Assembly: GCA_024278275.1 (NCBI GenBank)
Contig: JAJRTN010000017.1
Location: forward strand, 1 to 64,000
Direction: 5' to 3'
From: Candidatus Hydrogenedentota bacterium
GTDB lineage: Bacteria; Hydrogenedentota; Hydrogenedentia; Hydrogenedentales; JAJRTN01
Length of the DNA: 64,000 nucleotides
The position numbers and the translations under genes were made by a program. The notes beneath the pieces were generated by a model, which saw nothing but the letters and a program-made list of their open reading frames with translations, made no database searches and had not been told where the DNA came from. This document shows, piece by piece, positions 53,101 to 60,546 of this stretch. How positions within the stretch are numbered: position 1 is the first letter of the stretch; every line of letters starts with the position of its first letter.

Positions 53101-55999
53101 GGAAGACGATCCCGGTCTGCTGCGCGCCATCGTGGGCCGCCCGGCGGCCCGCGCGGCCCTGCTGTCCAGTCCGGCAGGCCTGGCGGAACTGCTCGATACC
53201 GAGCCGGTGCGGACGCATCTCGCGGGTCAACCGGCGCTGTTGTTGAAGACGGTGGGGGACGCGGCGGTATTTCATGTACTGTCCGGGGATGCCGATTTCG
53301 TGAAACGTTTGGCAAAGGCGGAGACCGCGCTGGCCACGCTGGCGGAGAACCCGCCCTTCCTGCGCCTTCTGCTGAACGAGGACAAGGCCTTTGGAACCCT
53401 GCTCAACGACGCGGAGACCCTGGGCCGGTTGCTGCGTCACGAAAAGACGCTGGCCTATTTGGAAGGCGATCTGGGCCTGCTGCGCGCCGTCGTGGGCAGT
53501 CCGGCGGGCCGGACGGCGCTGCTCTCCAGCCCGTCGGTCCTGGCGGAACTGCTTGACACCGAGCCGGTGCGGACGCTTCTCGCGGGTCAACCGGCGCTGC
53601 TGTTGAAGACGGTGGGGGACGCTGCGGTATTCCGTGTATTGTCTGGTGATGGAGACTTTGTGAAACGTTTGGCGAAAGCGGAGACGGCGCTGGCCACGCT
53701 TGCGGAGAACCCGCCCTTCCTTCGCCAGTTGCTGGCGCAGGACCGGGCTTTCGGGACCGTGCTCAACGATGCGGAGACCCTGGGCCGGTTGCTGCGTCAC
53801 GAAAAGACGCTGGCGTATTTGGAAGGCGACCTGGGCCTGCTGCGCGCCATCGTGGGCAGTCCGGCGGGCCGGACGGCGTTGCTTTCCAGCCCGTCGGTCC
53901 TGGCGGAACTGCTCGACACCGAGCCGGTGCGGACGCTTCTCGCGGGTCAACCGGCGCTGCTGTTGAAGACGGTGGGGGACGCCGCGGTATTCCGTGTATT
54001 GTCCGGTGATGGTGACTTTGTGAAACGTTTGGCGAAAGCGGAGACCGCGCTGGCCACACTGTCGGGCAATCCGCCCTTTGTTCGTCAACTCCTGGCGCAA
54101 GATCGGGCTTTTGGAGTCGTGCTCAACGAAGCGGAGATCCTGGGGCGGGTGCTCAATCATGAACGGGCACGGACGGCCATCGCGGAGCAGGGCGCGTTGC
54201 TGCGGCGAATCGTCGAGGACGAGCGGGCCACCGCGACCCTGCTCAACGACGCGGCCTGGCTCACGGGCGTCATGCGTTCCGCCCAGGTGCTTCGTTTACT
54301 CGCCGGCGCGCCTGATCTTCTTTTGCGCTTGACCAATGACAACGATCTTTTCCGCCTCCTCATGGGCGACGACGGTTTCGTGAAACGCCTCATGCGGGAC
54401 GATCACCTTGTGAGCGTGGCCGCCGGCGACGCCATCTTCGCGTACAAGTTCCTGGGACAGGTGGACATTGTCGGGCGCATAGCCCGGGAACCCATGATCG
54501 TGGGGGCGCTGCTCTCGGATAAGACCTTCCACGAATCCGCCACCCGGGACAAACGTTTCATCCGCCGTTTCGCCTCCCACGGCGATGTTTTCGAGGCGCT
54601 TATGAGCAACGGCGATTTCCGCCGTAGGGCGGGCGCAGACCGGCGGATGCTGGCGCAGTTGCTCGCCACGCCCGCCAGTGTGAAGGCGCTGGTGAGTGAC
54701 GACCGTGCCATCGATTTCGTCGTGGGACAACCCGCGGCCTTCGTGAAAACCGTTACGGGTCGGGGGCGCCTGTCGAAGCTCTGTGGCGAACAGGGCCTGT
54801 TGGCCCGCCTTCTGGGCCACGAGGGCGTGCGCCACCGTATTGCCCGGGAGAATGCCCTGTTGGGACCCCTCGTGAGCGACACCCGGCTCTGCGATGCCAT
54901 CGCCGAAACGCCAGTCTTCCGGGGCCGCCTGTTTGAGAACGAGCGGGTCATGGACAGCATCGTCACGGACGGCCGGTTGCTTCGCCACGAAAGCGTGCGC
55001 AACCACTTGCGCGCCACCCTGGCCTTCAGCCGCGCTTTCGAGTCGCTTCGTCCCTATCTGCCCGCCGACCTGCCCGATTTGCCCCAACGCATCAGCAAGG
55101 CGCGGGCCAAGCTCGACGACGATAAGGGTGTGCCCGAGGCCATCCTTAAGGTGATGTGCGACCGAAACACGGTGGTGCTCGCGCCGAAGCCCTTGCGTTT
55201 CCCCGACAAGGAGGCGCTCTGGACCTGTATGCAGGAAATCCTCATGGCGGAGGAGTACTACTTCGAGGCCGAAAGCGACACGCCCCGCATCCTCGATTGC
55301 GGCGCGAACTTCGGCCTGGCCGTCCACTACTTCAAGCGCCTCTACCCCAAGGCCCGTATCACCGCCTTCGAACCCATCCCGCGTATCCGCCGCATGACGA
55401 AAAAGAACATGGCGGACAGTGGCTACGGGGATGTGGAAATCCTGCCCTACGCCTTGTCCGACCAGGCGGGCAAGGCACGGTTTCTTGTGTCGAAAACCTA
55501 TGCGCTGGCCGGTTCGCTCACGGAGCGCCGCAAAGAGGCGGGGGACGCGGTAGAAGAGATCGTGGTGCAGTGCCGCACCCTCGGCGCTTTCCTCGAAGAG
55601 CCGGTGGACTACCTGAAACTGGATATCGAGGGAAGCGAGGACGTGGTGCTGGCCGAGGCACGGCCCCTCCTGGGTAACGTGCAGCACATCTTCTGCGAGT
55701 ACCATCACGGCAGTGGTTTGGCCACCGACCGGTTGGCCCGCATCCTGGATCTGCTGGACGAGGAGGGCTTTGACTGCCACGTGAGCAAGTCGGTCACTTT
55801 CTCCCAATCCTCGGCCCGGCGTCCCATGAACTTCGTGCGCCGCCCTTATTCCGCCGTCCTGTGGGCCAAGGCGCGGGACTGGACGGAAGGCCGGCGGCGA
55901 GCCGCCGCCTTTCTGGCGAAACAAGGCAAGGCGGCCGAGGCTAAGCGTGCCCCGAAAGCAAAAGCAAAGACGAAGAGAACGAACAAAGTAAAGGTGTAG
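50120..55999 (+). CDS. Giant leucine-rich helical-repeat protein with C-terminal FkbM methyltransferase
   Basis: 1,959 residues from ATG 50120 (ATG 50123 equally possible; GGGGAGAGG at 50108). A GTG at 50090 would overlap the GT2 stop. N-terminal part: 55-residue repeats (LEDRRFLARLLRLLPRRL type) over residues ~30-220. Middle: ~24-residue helical repeats to about residue 1,630, grouped by five into a 120-residue unit; GDFVKRLAKAETALATL-like anchors occur every 120 residues nine times from residue 459. C-terminal ~1,720-1,900: FkbM methyltransferase, with ILDCGANFGLAVHYFKRLYP (SAM motif), ITAFEPIPRIRRMTKKNM and VDYLKLDIEGSEDVVLAEA. The tail is Lys-rich (APKAKAKTKRTNKVKV). No signal peptide or membrane segment. 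Likely a cytosolic alpha-solenoid scaffold carrying an O-methyltransferase for a glycan. Confidence 0.93.
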   Translation: MMSIAKGLRKFAVAVIMSNKITRGIQRRIALDDACLESLFTHTLFPRRLTQNDSLWDVFVRTVRGPLVFLRLFRALCADDRAAEHALEDRRFLARLLRLLPRRLREDEALWKAFTGLLMTPGLFLKLFRLFCADDRAAGHALEDRRFLIRVMSLLPRRLREDESLWDAFMGMVMKSTLYTRVLRALLKDDRALDCILDDRELVERIAGSQRFEEIVFGLEPRAFGPADLSSTGKNLAAKLAESPHLLPRLACSPRAAEALLNEPGLLALARLLETDRAVDLICTEEDVLRRVLANPAALEALTDDPALLLPFLKSNPLFNAILQHRPLLQRIVNSGKARERIVRTPKLVEALVATPAFTKALVKVPEALHRVLSSPVALDTLVGDDALLERVLSRPDLPPKVLAHGALSERLAGDDRLLDLVVAREDFPARLAERADAALWRSLLSPDSVMAALAANADYVKRLAAQPAAHATLTGNIPFMKRVLAEGQVFGLLLNDDELLDRLVKHERTRDRITENRVLLRRLVTGTAGVQEALSERAHLLRLLDTKAARDALANTPDLLQGLLGDLAVFARLAEDDDFVKRIAKDDRAVQTLSGNVPFVRRLLGEAKAFGVVLNDPEILAPILRHPKAVSALLADQPLLRDLLRREPVSAVLLSDGERLHQLLDTREVRGLLANTPDLLERILNDDGVFGRIAENGKLMKRLVKESAVVDTLAGTPSFVRVFLEEDRVFGALLNSETILGRVVRHAKAGEVIRSAKPLLKSITESDAGVAAILDNTDLLTRLTDSPPLRKHLARQPELLARLFRDSEVFPVIAADTAFVKRLAKEDTALAVLAENVPFLQRLLREDRAFGVMLNEPEVLGRVVRHERALEWIEQDPALLCRIATGDAGLAVVLSSVPAMTRILEAPSLRACLAAQPDLLIGLVNEQAVFATLTGRPDFVKRLAKEKASLTALAGNVPFLRLLLNEDKAFGTLLNEPEILGRVLRHEKTLACLEDDPGLLRAIVGRPAARAALLSSPAGLAELLDTEPVRTHLAGQPALLLKTVGDAAVFHVLSGDADFVKRLAKAETALATLAENPPFLRLLLNEDKAFGTLLNDAETLGRLLRHEKTLAYLEGDLGLLRAVVGSPAGRTALLSSPSVLAELLDTEPVRTLLAGQPALLLKTVGDAAVFRVLSGDGDFVKRLAKAETALATLAENPPFLRQLLAQDRAFGTVLNDAETLGRLLRHEKTLAYLEGDLGLLRAIVGSPAGRTALLSSPSVLAELLDTEPVRTLLAGQPALLLKTVGDAAVFRVLSGDGDFVKRLAKAETALATLSGNPPFVRQLLAQDRAFGVVLNEAEILGRVLNHERARTAIAEQGALLRRIVEDERATATLLNDAAWLTGVMRSAQVLRLLAGAPDLLLRLTNDNDLFRLLMGDDGFVKRLMRDDHLVSVAAGDAIFAYKFLGQVDIVGRIAREPMIVGALLSDKTFHESATRDKRFIRRFASHGDVFEALMSNGDFRRRAGADRRMLAQLLATPASVKALVSDDRAIDFVVGQPAAFVKTVTGRGRLSKLCGEQGLLARLLGHEGVRHRIARENALLGPLVSDTRLCDAIAETPVFRGRLFENERVMDSIVTDGRLLRHESVRNHLRATLAFSRAFESLRPYLPADLPDLPQRISKARAKLDDDKGVPEAILKVMCDRNTVVLAPKPLRFPDKEALWTCMQEILMAEEYYFEAESDTPRILDCGANFGLAVHYFKRLYPKARITAFEPIPRIRRMTKKNMADSGYGDVEILPYALSDQAGKARFLVSKTYALAGSLTERRKEAGDAVEEIVVQCRTLGAFLEEPVDYLKLDIEGSEDVVLAEARPLLGNVQHIFCEYHHGSGLATDRLARILDLLDEEGFDCHVSKSVTFSQSSARRPMNFVRRPYSAVLWAKARDWTEGRRRAAAFLAKQGKAAEAKRAPKAKAKTKRTNKVKV
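50213..50780 (+). repeat. 165-bp (55-codon) tandem repeats
   Basis: The codons for ADDRAAEHALEDRR start at 50351, those for ADDRAAGHALEDRR at 50516 and those for KDDRALDCILDDRE at 50681, exactly 165 bp apart. LPRRL/LW-A/D-F units show the same spacing. A degenerate copy precedes at about 50213. In frame throughout. Confidence 0.85.
51420..54500 (+). repeat. 360-bp (120-codon) tandem repeats, nine copies in exact register
   Basis: The anchor codons of the (D/G)-x-F-V-K-R motif fall at 51494, 51854, 52214, 52574, 52934, 53294, 53654, 54014 and 54374: eight intervals of exactly 360 bp with no indel. Each unit holds five 24-codon subrepeats. Copies at ~53300-54100 are nearly identical in DNA, implying recent duplication or gene conversion, while the outer copies are diverged. 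Confidence 0.92.
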
Positions 56000-56000
56000 C

Positions 56001-56044
56001 CTCGCGGTGCGCGGTGGCCGGGGACGGCCACCCCATCGCGCGAG
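56001..56044 (+). terminator. Long hairpin after the giant gene
   Basis: Inner stem GGTGGCCG-GGGA-CGGCCACC (56013-56032) inside outer arms CTCGCG (56001) and CGCGAG (56039-56044). There is no U tract, so it may attenuate rather than stop transcription into the next gene, 175 bp on. The rest of the 219-bp gap shows nothing else. Confidence 0.5.
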
Positions 56045-56218
56045 ACGGATGTAAAGCTGTCCGGGGGGCGTCTCCGGGCACCGTGAGGCCGTGAATGACT
56101 GTGTAAAACGAAAGGCCCAAAATGTTTCCCCGCCGCCCCGTGGTGGCGCGTGGGTTGAAGGACATAGGATCTGTTCGCGGCGGCGTGGGCGGAGTGGGGC
56201 GGGAAAGGTGTAGTGTTT

Positions 56219-58240
56219 ATGCACATTGTATCGACCATGGACGATGTTGGTGTCGGCGAGTACCTGACCCTGGTGCGCAGCATCCGCGCCCACGGCGGTG
56301 GCATACCCCGCCTTAAAGTTATCGCGTTGACCGGTAATGTGACGGCGGACTCGATGAAACGGGTGCGGCAGGTGGCGGATGAAACCCGTCCCTTCGCGAC
56401 CTTTGCGTCTTACAGGCGTTACGACGCCTTCGGCGATGGCCTGGGGCATCCCCTGGGTAAGTTCGCCAAGCTGTTTTTCGCGCTGGAGTATTTCAACGAG
56501 AACACGCCGGATGACGAAATGGTCATGTTTCTCGACCCGGATGTTTACGTGCAGCGGCCCCTCCGGCAGTTCGTCAAGTTCCTGGATGACGACGCGCTGC
56601 TTTTCGGTCACGAAATCCAGCATTCTCACCACATGGCCAGGCCCAACGCACGCCTGAAAGTGGCGCACTATTTCGATGATCCCGGCGGCTGGTGGGCCAC
56701 CTATGTGACCGAAATTAACACGGGGGTCATTCTCGGCCGGGCGGCCACCTTCAAGCGGATCATGGGAGACTTCGAGAACTTCGTTCTCAAGTCGGACTAC
56801 TTCAAAAAGGCCATGCCCCGTGCCGGGGGCGCCCGCTGGCACGACCAGGATTTCTTCCGCTATTTCTACCGCAAGACCATGCGTACCGACATTGGCGTGC
56901 TCGACCTGGAGCAGATCTTTACCACTACCCGGGGCGCGGCGAAATGCCTTTACTTCGATATGAAGCGCAACCAGTACCGTACCGTCTGGGGGGCCACGCC
57001 CTTCGTAGTCCATTTCGCCGGGGGCACCCTCGGCAAGATTCCCCGCAAGCCTCCCGTGGACGAGACGCCCGCGCCCACACCCCCCGTGCTTTCCGCGGCG
57101 CCCGCCACCACGCACCACCTCGCCTACGTGGCGCAAGCGGATGACCCGGTGCTGGAGCACTGGATCGCCCGGCTGCCGCGCGACGAGAAGGTGTCCCTCC
57201 TTGTCGCGCCCGACGCAGGCGACACCGACGACCTCCAACGGCGTTACGAGGGTGTGTCACGGTCCTACGCGCTGGCCCATCCCCCGGAAGACGACGCGTC
57301 CCTGGATCAACTCAAGGCTGTCATGAGGGAAGTGCGTCCCCACGACGTGGTCCTGCCGTCGGGTCTCGATGCGCGGGAGATCGAGTTCCTGCCCGGTTAC
57401 CGCATGCCCGACCTGCGCCCGCTCTACCCGGCCGTGCGCGGCCTGTGGCGCGCGGGCGCGCGTCGCTTCCGCCTGCGCACCTTCGCGGGCTCCGTCGATA
57501 TGGACATTCCCTGGCTGCTCGACGGCCTGGTGAACCGCCACCAGGGCAAGCGCTGCTTTGTCGTCGGCAACGGTCCCAGCCTTAACGACCTGGACATGGG
57601 GTTGTTGAAGAACGAGATTACTTTCGGCTCCAATCGCTGCTACATGGGCTACGAACAGTGGGGCTACGGGTTTACCTATTGGGGGTGCATGGATCGTTTA
57701 CAGGTGGAGAAGTACGCCCTGGAATACGAACGAAACGTGCCTGAAGACTGTATCAAGCTCTTTCCCTTCGAATACATGCCGCTGTTTCGCTTCAAAAACG
57801 CCTGCCCCGTGAACCTTAACTACGAGTGGCGGCCCCCCTACCGTTTTTCCGGCACGCCCGGAGAATTGTTTCTCGGCTTTACCGTGACCCACATGCTGCT
57901 CCAGACGGCCGTGATCATGGGGTGCAATCCCATCTATCTCATCGGCGTGGATCACCGTTACAACCTGTCCAGCGCCCCCGAGAAGAAGCGAAAGATCGGC
58001 AAGTCCAACGCCGAACTATGGGTCGCCGGCGACGCTGCCAAACCGACCCATTTCACCAGCCAATACACCGGTGGCGCGCCCAAGGAGTTCGTCAAGCCCC
58101 GTCCCGAACGGGCCGAGGCCTGTTTCGAGGTTGCCAACACCTGGGTTCGGGACCATAGCCTGAAAATCCTCAACGCCACGCCCGGCACCGCCCTCACGGC
58201 CTTTCCCCTGGTGGATTTCAACAGTCTTTTCCCAAAGTGA
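56219..58240 (+). CDS. GT8-like glycosyltransferase fused to an MptE/DUF115-like domain
   Basis: 673 residues; ATG 56219 (a GTG at 56213 is possible) after GGGAAAGG. N-terminal ~1-280: GT-A fold of nucleotide-diphospho-sugar transferase type, with FALEYFNENTPDDEMVMFLD then PDVYVQRPL (D-x-D-like motif DPD), INTGVILGRAATF and RWHDQDFFRYFYRKTM. A variable middle of ~150 residues follows. From ~440: KRCFVVGNGPSLNDLDMGLL, TFGSNRCYMGYEQWGYGFTY, FTVTHMLLQTAVIMGCNPIY, LIGVDHRYNL and NATPGTALTAFPLVDFNSLF, the same family as the gene at 47373. A bifunctional glycan-assembly protein is the likely role. Confidence 0.85.
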   Translation: MHIVSTMDDVGVGEYLTLVRSIRAHGGGIPRLKVIALTGNVTADSMKRVRQVADETRPFATFASYRRYDAFGDGLGHPLGKFAKLFFALEYFNENTPDDEMVMFLDPDVYVQRPLRQFVKFLDDDALLFGHEIQHSHHMARPNARLKVAHYFDDPGGWWATYVTEINTGVILGRAATFKRIMGDFENFVLKSDYFKKAMPRAGGARWHDQDFFRYFYRKTMRTDIGVLDLEQIFTTTRGAAKCLYFDMKRNQYRTVWGATPFVVHFAGGTLGKIPRKPPVDETPAPTPPVLSAAPATTHHLAYVAQADDPVLEHWIARLPRDEKVSLLVAPDAGDTDDLQRRYEGVSRSYALAHPPEDDASLDQLKAVMREVRPHDVVLPSGLDAREIEFLPGYRMPDLRPLYPAVRGLWRAGARRFRLRTFAGSVDMDIPWLLDGLVNRHQGKRCFVVGNGPSLNDLDMGLLKNEITFGSNRCYMGYEQWGYGFTYWGCMDRLQVEKYALEYERNVPEDCIKLFPFEYMPLFRFKNACPVNLNYEWRPPYRFSGTPGELFLGFTVTHMLLQTAVIMGCNPIYLIGVDHRYNLSSAPEKKRKIGKSNAELWVAGDAAKPTHFTSQYTGGAPKEFVKPRPERAEACFEVANTWVRDHSLKILNATPGTALTAFPLVDFNSLFPK

Positions 58241-58307
58241 AACGTGCGAGGAAACATCACCCGGCGCCGGTTGATGCACCCGTTGTGAGAAGTGAAGGGA
58301 TCCCATT

Positions 58308-59624
58308 ATGAAGCCGCTCAATGTTCTCTACATCCATTCCCATGACACGGGTACTTATATTCAGCCCTACGGTCACGCCATACCCACCCCGAACCTGCAA
58401 CGACTGGCGGAAGAGGGCGTGGTATTCCGAAGCGCCTTCAACGTGAACCCCACGTGCTCGCCCAGCCGGGCCGCCCTGCTCACGGGCCAGTACCCCCACC
58501 AAAACGGCATGTTCGGCCTGGCCCATCGTGGTTTCAGCCTCAACGATTCATCGCGCCACCTGGCGGGTTTTCTCCGGCGTAACGGCTACCACACGGTGCT
58601 GGCCGGGGTACAACACGAGACCATGGGTACGCCGGAGAACCTCAATGCCCTGGGCTACGCGGAGCACCACCCTGACCACCGGAGCGCCGTGAAGTTCCTG
58701 GAGGGTAAACCGGAGAAACCTTTCTTCCTTGCCGTGGGTTTCATGGAAACCCACCGCGCCGCGCCGCCCGACGTGGAGGACTTTTTCCGGGACGAGGAGC
58801 CCTCCGACAGTCGTTTCGTCCGGCCCCCCGCGCCCCTGCCCGACACCCCGGTGACCCGGAAGGACATGGCCCATTTCATCGCCAGTGCCCGGACGCTCGA
58901 CCGCAAGATGGGCGAGGTCTTCGACGCACTGGAGACCTCGGGCCTCGCGGACAACACGCTGGTCATCTGCACTACCGACCACGGTATCGCCTTCCCGAGA
59001 ATGAAATGCAACCTGGAAGACGACGGCACCCGGGTTTTCCTCATCCTGCGGGGACCCGGGGGCTTCCGCGGCGGCAAGGTGGTGGACGCCCTGGTGAACC
59101 ACCTCGACGTGTATCCCACGGTGTGTGCCCTGGCGGGACTCGAAGCCCCGCCCTGGCTCGAAGGGAAATCCCTCGTTCCCCTGGTGGAAGGCGAAACGGA
59201 GGAGCTGCACGACACCCTTTTTGCCGAGGTCAATTATCACTGCGCCTTCGAGCCCATACGCGCCGCTCGCACGGCCCGGTGGAAATACATTCGCCGCTTT
59301 GAACCCCGCCCGGGGCCCGTGCTGTGCAACACGGATCGTTCCCCCAGCAAGGCCCTGTGGATAAGGCACGGCTGGCCCACCATGGCCCCCGCCCAGGAGG
59401 CGCTGTACGACCTCGTCTTCGACCCCCACGAGCGCAACAACCTGGCCGACAGCGTGGCACATGCCGGGGTGCTCGACGACATGCGCGGCCGGCTCATGGG
59501 CTTCATGAACGACACGGAGGATCCCCTTCTCAAAGGGGGCATTCCCCATCTGGATAGCTACCAGGTCAACAGCGCGGATGATGTGGACCCCCAGGATCCC
59601 ATGCTGCCACCGGGCCAACGGTAA
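58308..59624 (+). CDS. Sulfatase (type I, formylglycine-dependent)
   Basis: 438 residues, no clear signal peptide. N-terminal metal site LNVLYIHSHDTGTYIQPYGH; formylglycine motif NPTCSPSRAALLTGQYPHQN with Cys50 as the residue to be oxidised (C-x-P-S-R); VICTTDHGIAFPRMKCNLED as second metal site. It resembles N-sulfoglucosamine sulfohydrolase/heparan-type sulfatases. AAGGG precedes the ATG. It is the last of five same-strand genes before a terminator, so it may act on the sulfated glycan made by this operon, or on a scavenged one. Confidence 0.93.
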   Translation: MKPLNVLYIHSHDTGTYIQPYGHAIPTPNLQRLAEEGVVFRSAFNVNPTCSPSRAALLTGQYPHQNGMFGLAHRGFSLNDSSRHLAGFLRRNGYHTVLAGVQHETMGTPENLNALGYAEHHPDHRSAVKFLEGKPEKPFFLAVGFMETHRAAPPDVEDFFRDEEPSDSRFVRPPAPLPDTPVTRKDMAHFIASARTLDRKMGEVFDALETSGLADNTLVICTTDHGIAFPRMKCNLEDDGTRVFLILRGPGGFRGGKVVDALVNHLDVYPTVCALAGLEAPPWLEGKSLVPLVEGETEELHDTLFAEVNYHCAFEPIRAARTARWKYIRRFEPRPGPVLCNTDRSPSKALWIRHGWPTMAPAQEALYDLVFDPHERNNLADSVAHAGVLDDMRGRLMGFMNDTEDPLLKGGIPHLDSYQVNSADDVDPQDPMLPPGQR

Positions 59625-59641
59625 AAGGAGCGGTTTTCCGG

Positions 59642-59671
59642 GGCGTGGAAACAGGTTTCCTTGCCTTTTTT
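59642..59671 (+). terminator. Intrinsic terminator closing the glycan operon
   Basis: GGC-GT-GGAAAC-AG-GTTTCC-TT-GCC followed by TTTTTT, starting 18 bp after the sulfatase stop. The remaining gap to 59954 holds a GGTTTCCA/TGGAAACC inverted repeat near 59863-59893 and no gene. Confidence 0.6.
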
Positions 59672-59954
59672 ACATTTTTTCTTCCGGCGGGTGCCGGGGC
59701 CGCGAAGAAACATGAACGGCTACTGTTGCTGTGATCCCCGGCATGGCCGGGACACGGACTCGCCTCTTCCCTTCTTGACCTGCTATGCTTGGGATCTGGC
59801 GTTATGGTGGCCCGAGGGCGCACCGGGCATATCGGGCCGGCGCGCGGGGTTACAAGTACATGGGGTTTCCAACCTCCATCACCCCTGGAAACCAATACAT
59901 GATCATGCCTTAACATAACGTGCGCACCTATGTGCGCAAAAAGGAGACTTCACC

Positions 59955-60197
59955 ATGGCAGACCAGATTCATGGCCACGAAGTAATGGAGATGATGATGG
60001 CGTCGGGCGTGGCCTATACCCGGTCGAGCCTTCGTGCCGCCATTATTGACCGGTTTGGAGAAGATGCGCGGTTCTATACCTGCTCCGCCGAGAACATGAC
60101 GGCGGAAGAATTGATTGAGTTCCTTGAAGAACGCGGCAAGTTTGTCGACCATGACGGTGGATTCACCACGGCGCGGGACAAAGTCTGCAACCACTGA
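59955..60197 (+). CDS. YecH-family (DUF2492) putative metal-binding protein
   Basis: 80 residues, a near-textbook match to this family. QIHGHEVMEMMM at the start carries His6 and His8, FGEDARFYTCSAENMTAEEL has Cys43, and the C-terminus is CNH (Cys78, His80). These residues probably bind a metal. Its biological role is not established. AAAAGGAG lies just upstream of the ATG. Monocistronic. Confidence 0.95.
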   Translation: MADQIHGHEVMEMMMASGVAYTRSSLRAAIIDRFGEDARFYTCSAENMTAEELIEFLEERGKFVDHDGGFTTARDKVCNH

Positions 60198-60546
60198 TTC
60201 GTGGTCTGCCCAGGTTAAGCGTTCCCGGAATTCGGGCGGGTGCGCATCGCTCCTGATGCCTGTATCTCCGGAATGATGCACGGTCTGTTTCATGGTAAAA
60301 ACAGGGCCTTCAGGGGGGCGGGGCGGCTTGCATCGCGAACGAACCCATGGGATATCCTGCTGCCCCCCGGATGCGGTAAGGGAGGTGTGGCGCCCTGCCG
60401 TATGCGAAGCGGTTGGATGCCGCTTCTGTTCTAGGCCGTGAAGTTGTTGTTCAAGGTTCCATTAACGCATGGGCAACCGTCCTCATGACGCCCCGGCCCA
60501 TTCCCTGTGAAACGCCGCTTTCGTGGGAATGGCGGTGGGTGGTGTT
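60198..60546. other. Gap with REP remnant upstream of the GT-C-like gene
   Basis: ACGCCGCTTTCGTGGGAATGGCGG near 60502-60525 is a degraded copy of the CGCGTTCGCGGGAATGACGG element at 38980-39001. Potential GTG/ATG starts at 60523 and 60529 lie within it, which argues for a later start of the next gene. Nothing else recognised. Confidence 0.5.

Noticed and set aside
50471-54160. A 1,229-residue minus-strand open frame across the repeat gene
   Set aside because: GC-rich repeats leave the opposite strand open; the plus-strand repeats and FkbM domain are coherent, while the minus product is Gln/Arg/His-rich with no start signal.
51420-54500. CRISPR array
   Set aside because: The periodic DNA is protein-coding with 360-bp units in frame and no unique spacers.
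54296-57238. A 980-residue minus-strand frame crossing the giant gene's end and the next gene
   Set aside because: It spans an intergenic hairpin and two clear plus-strand genes; composition is antisense-like.
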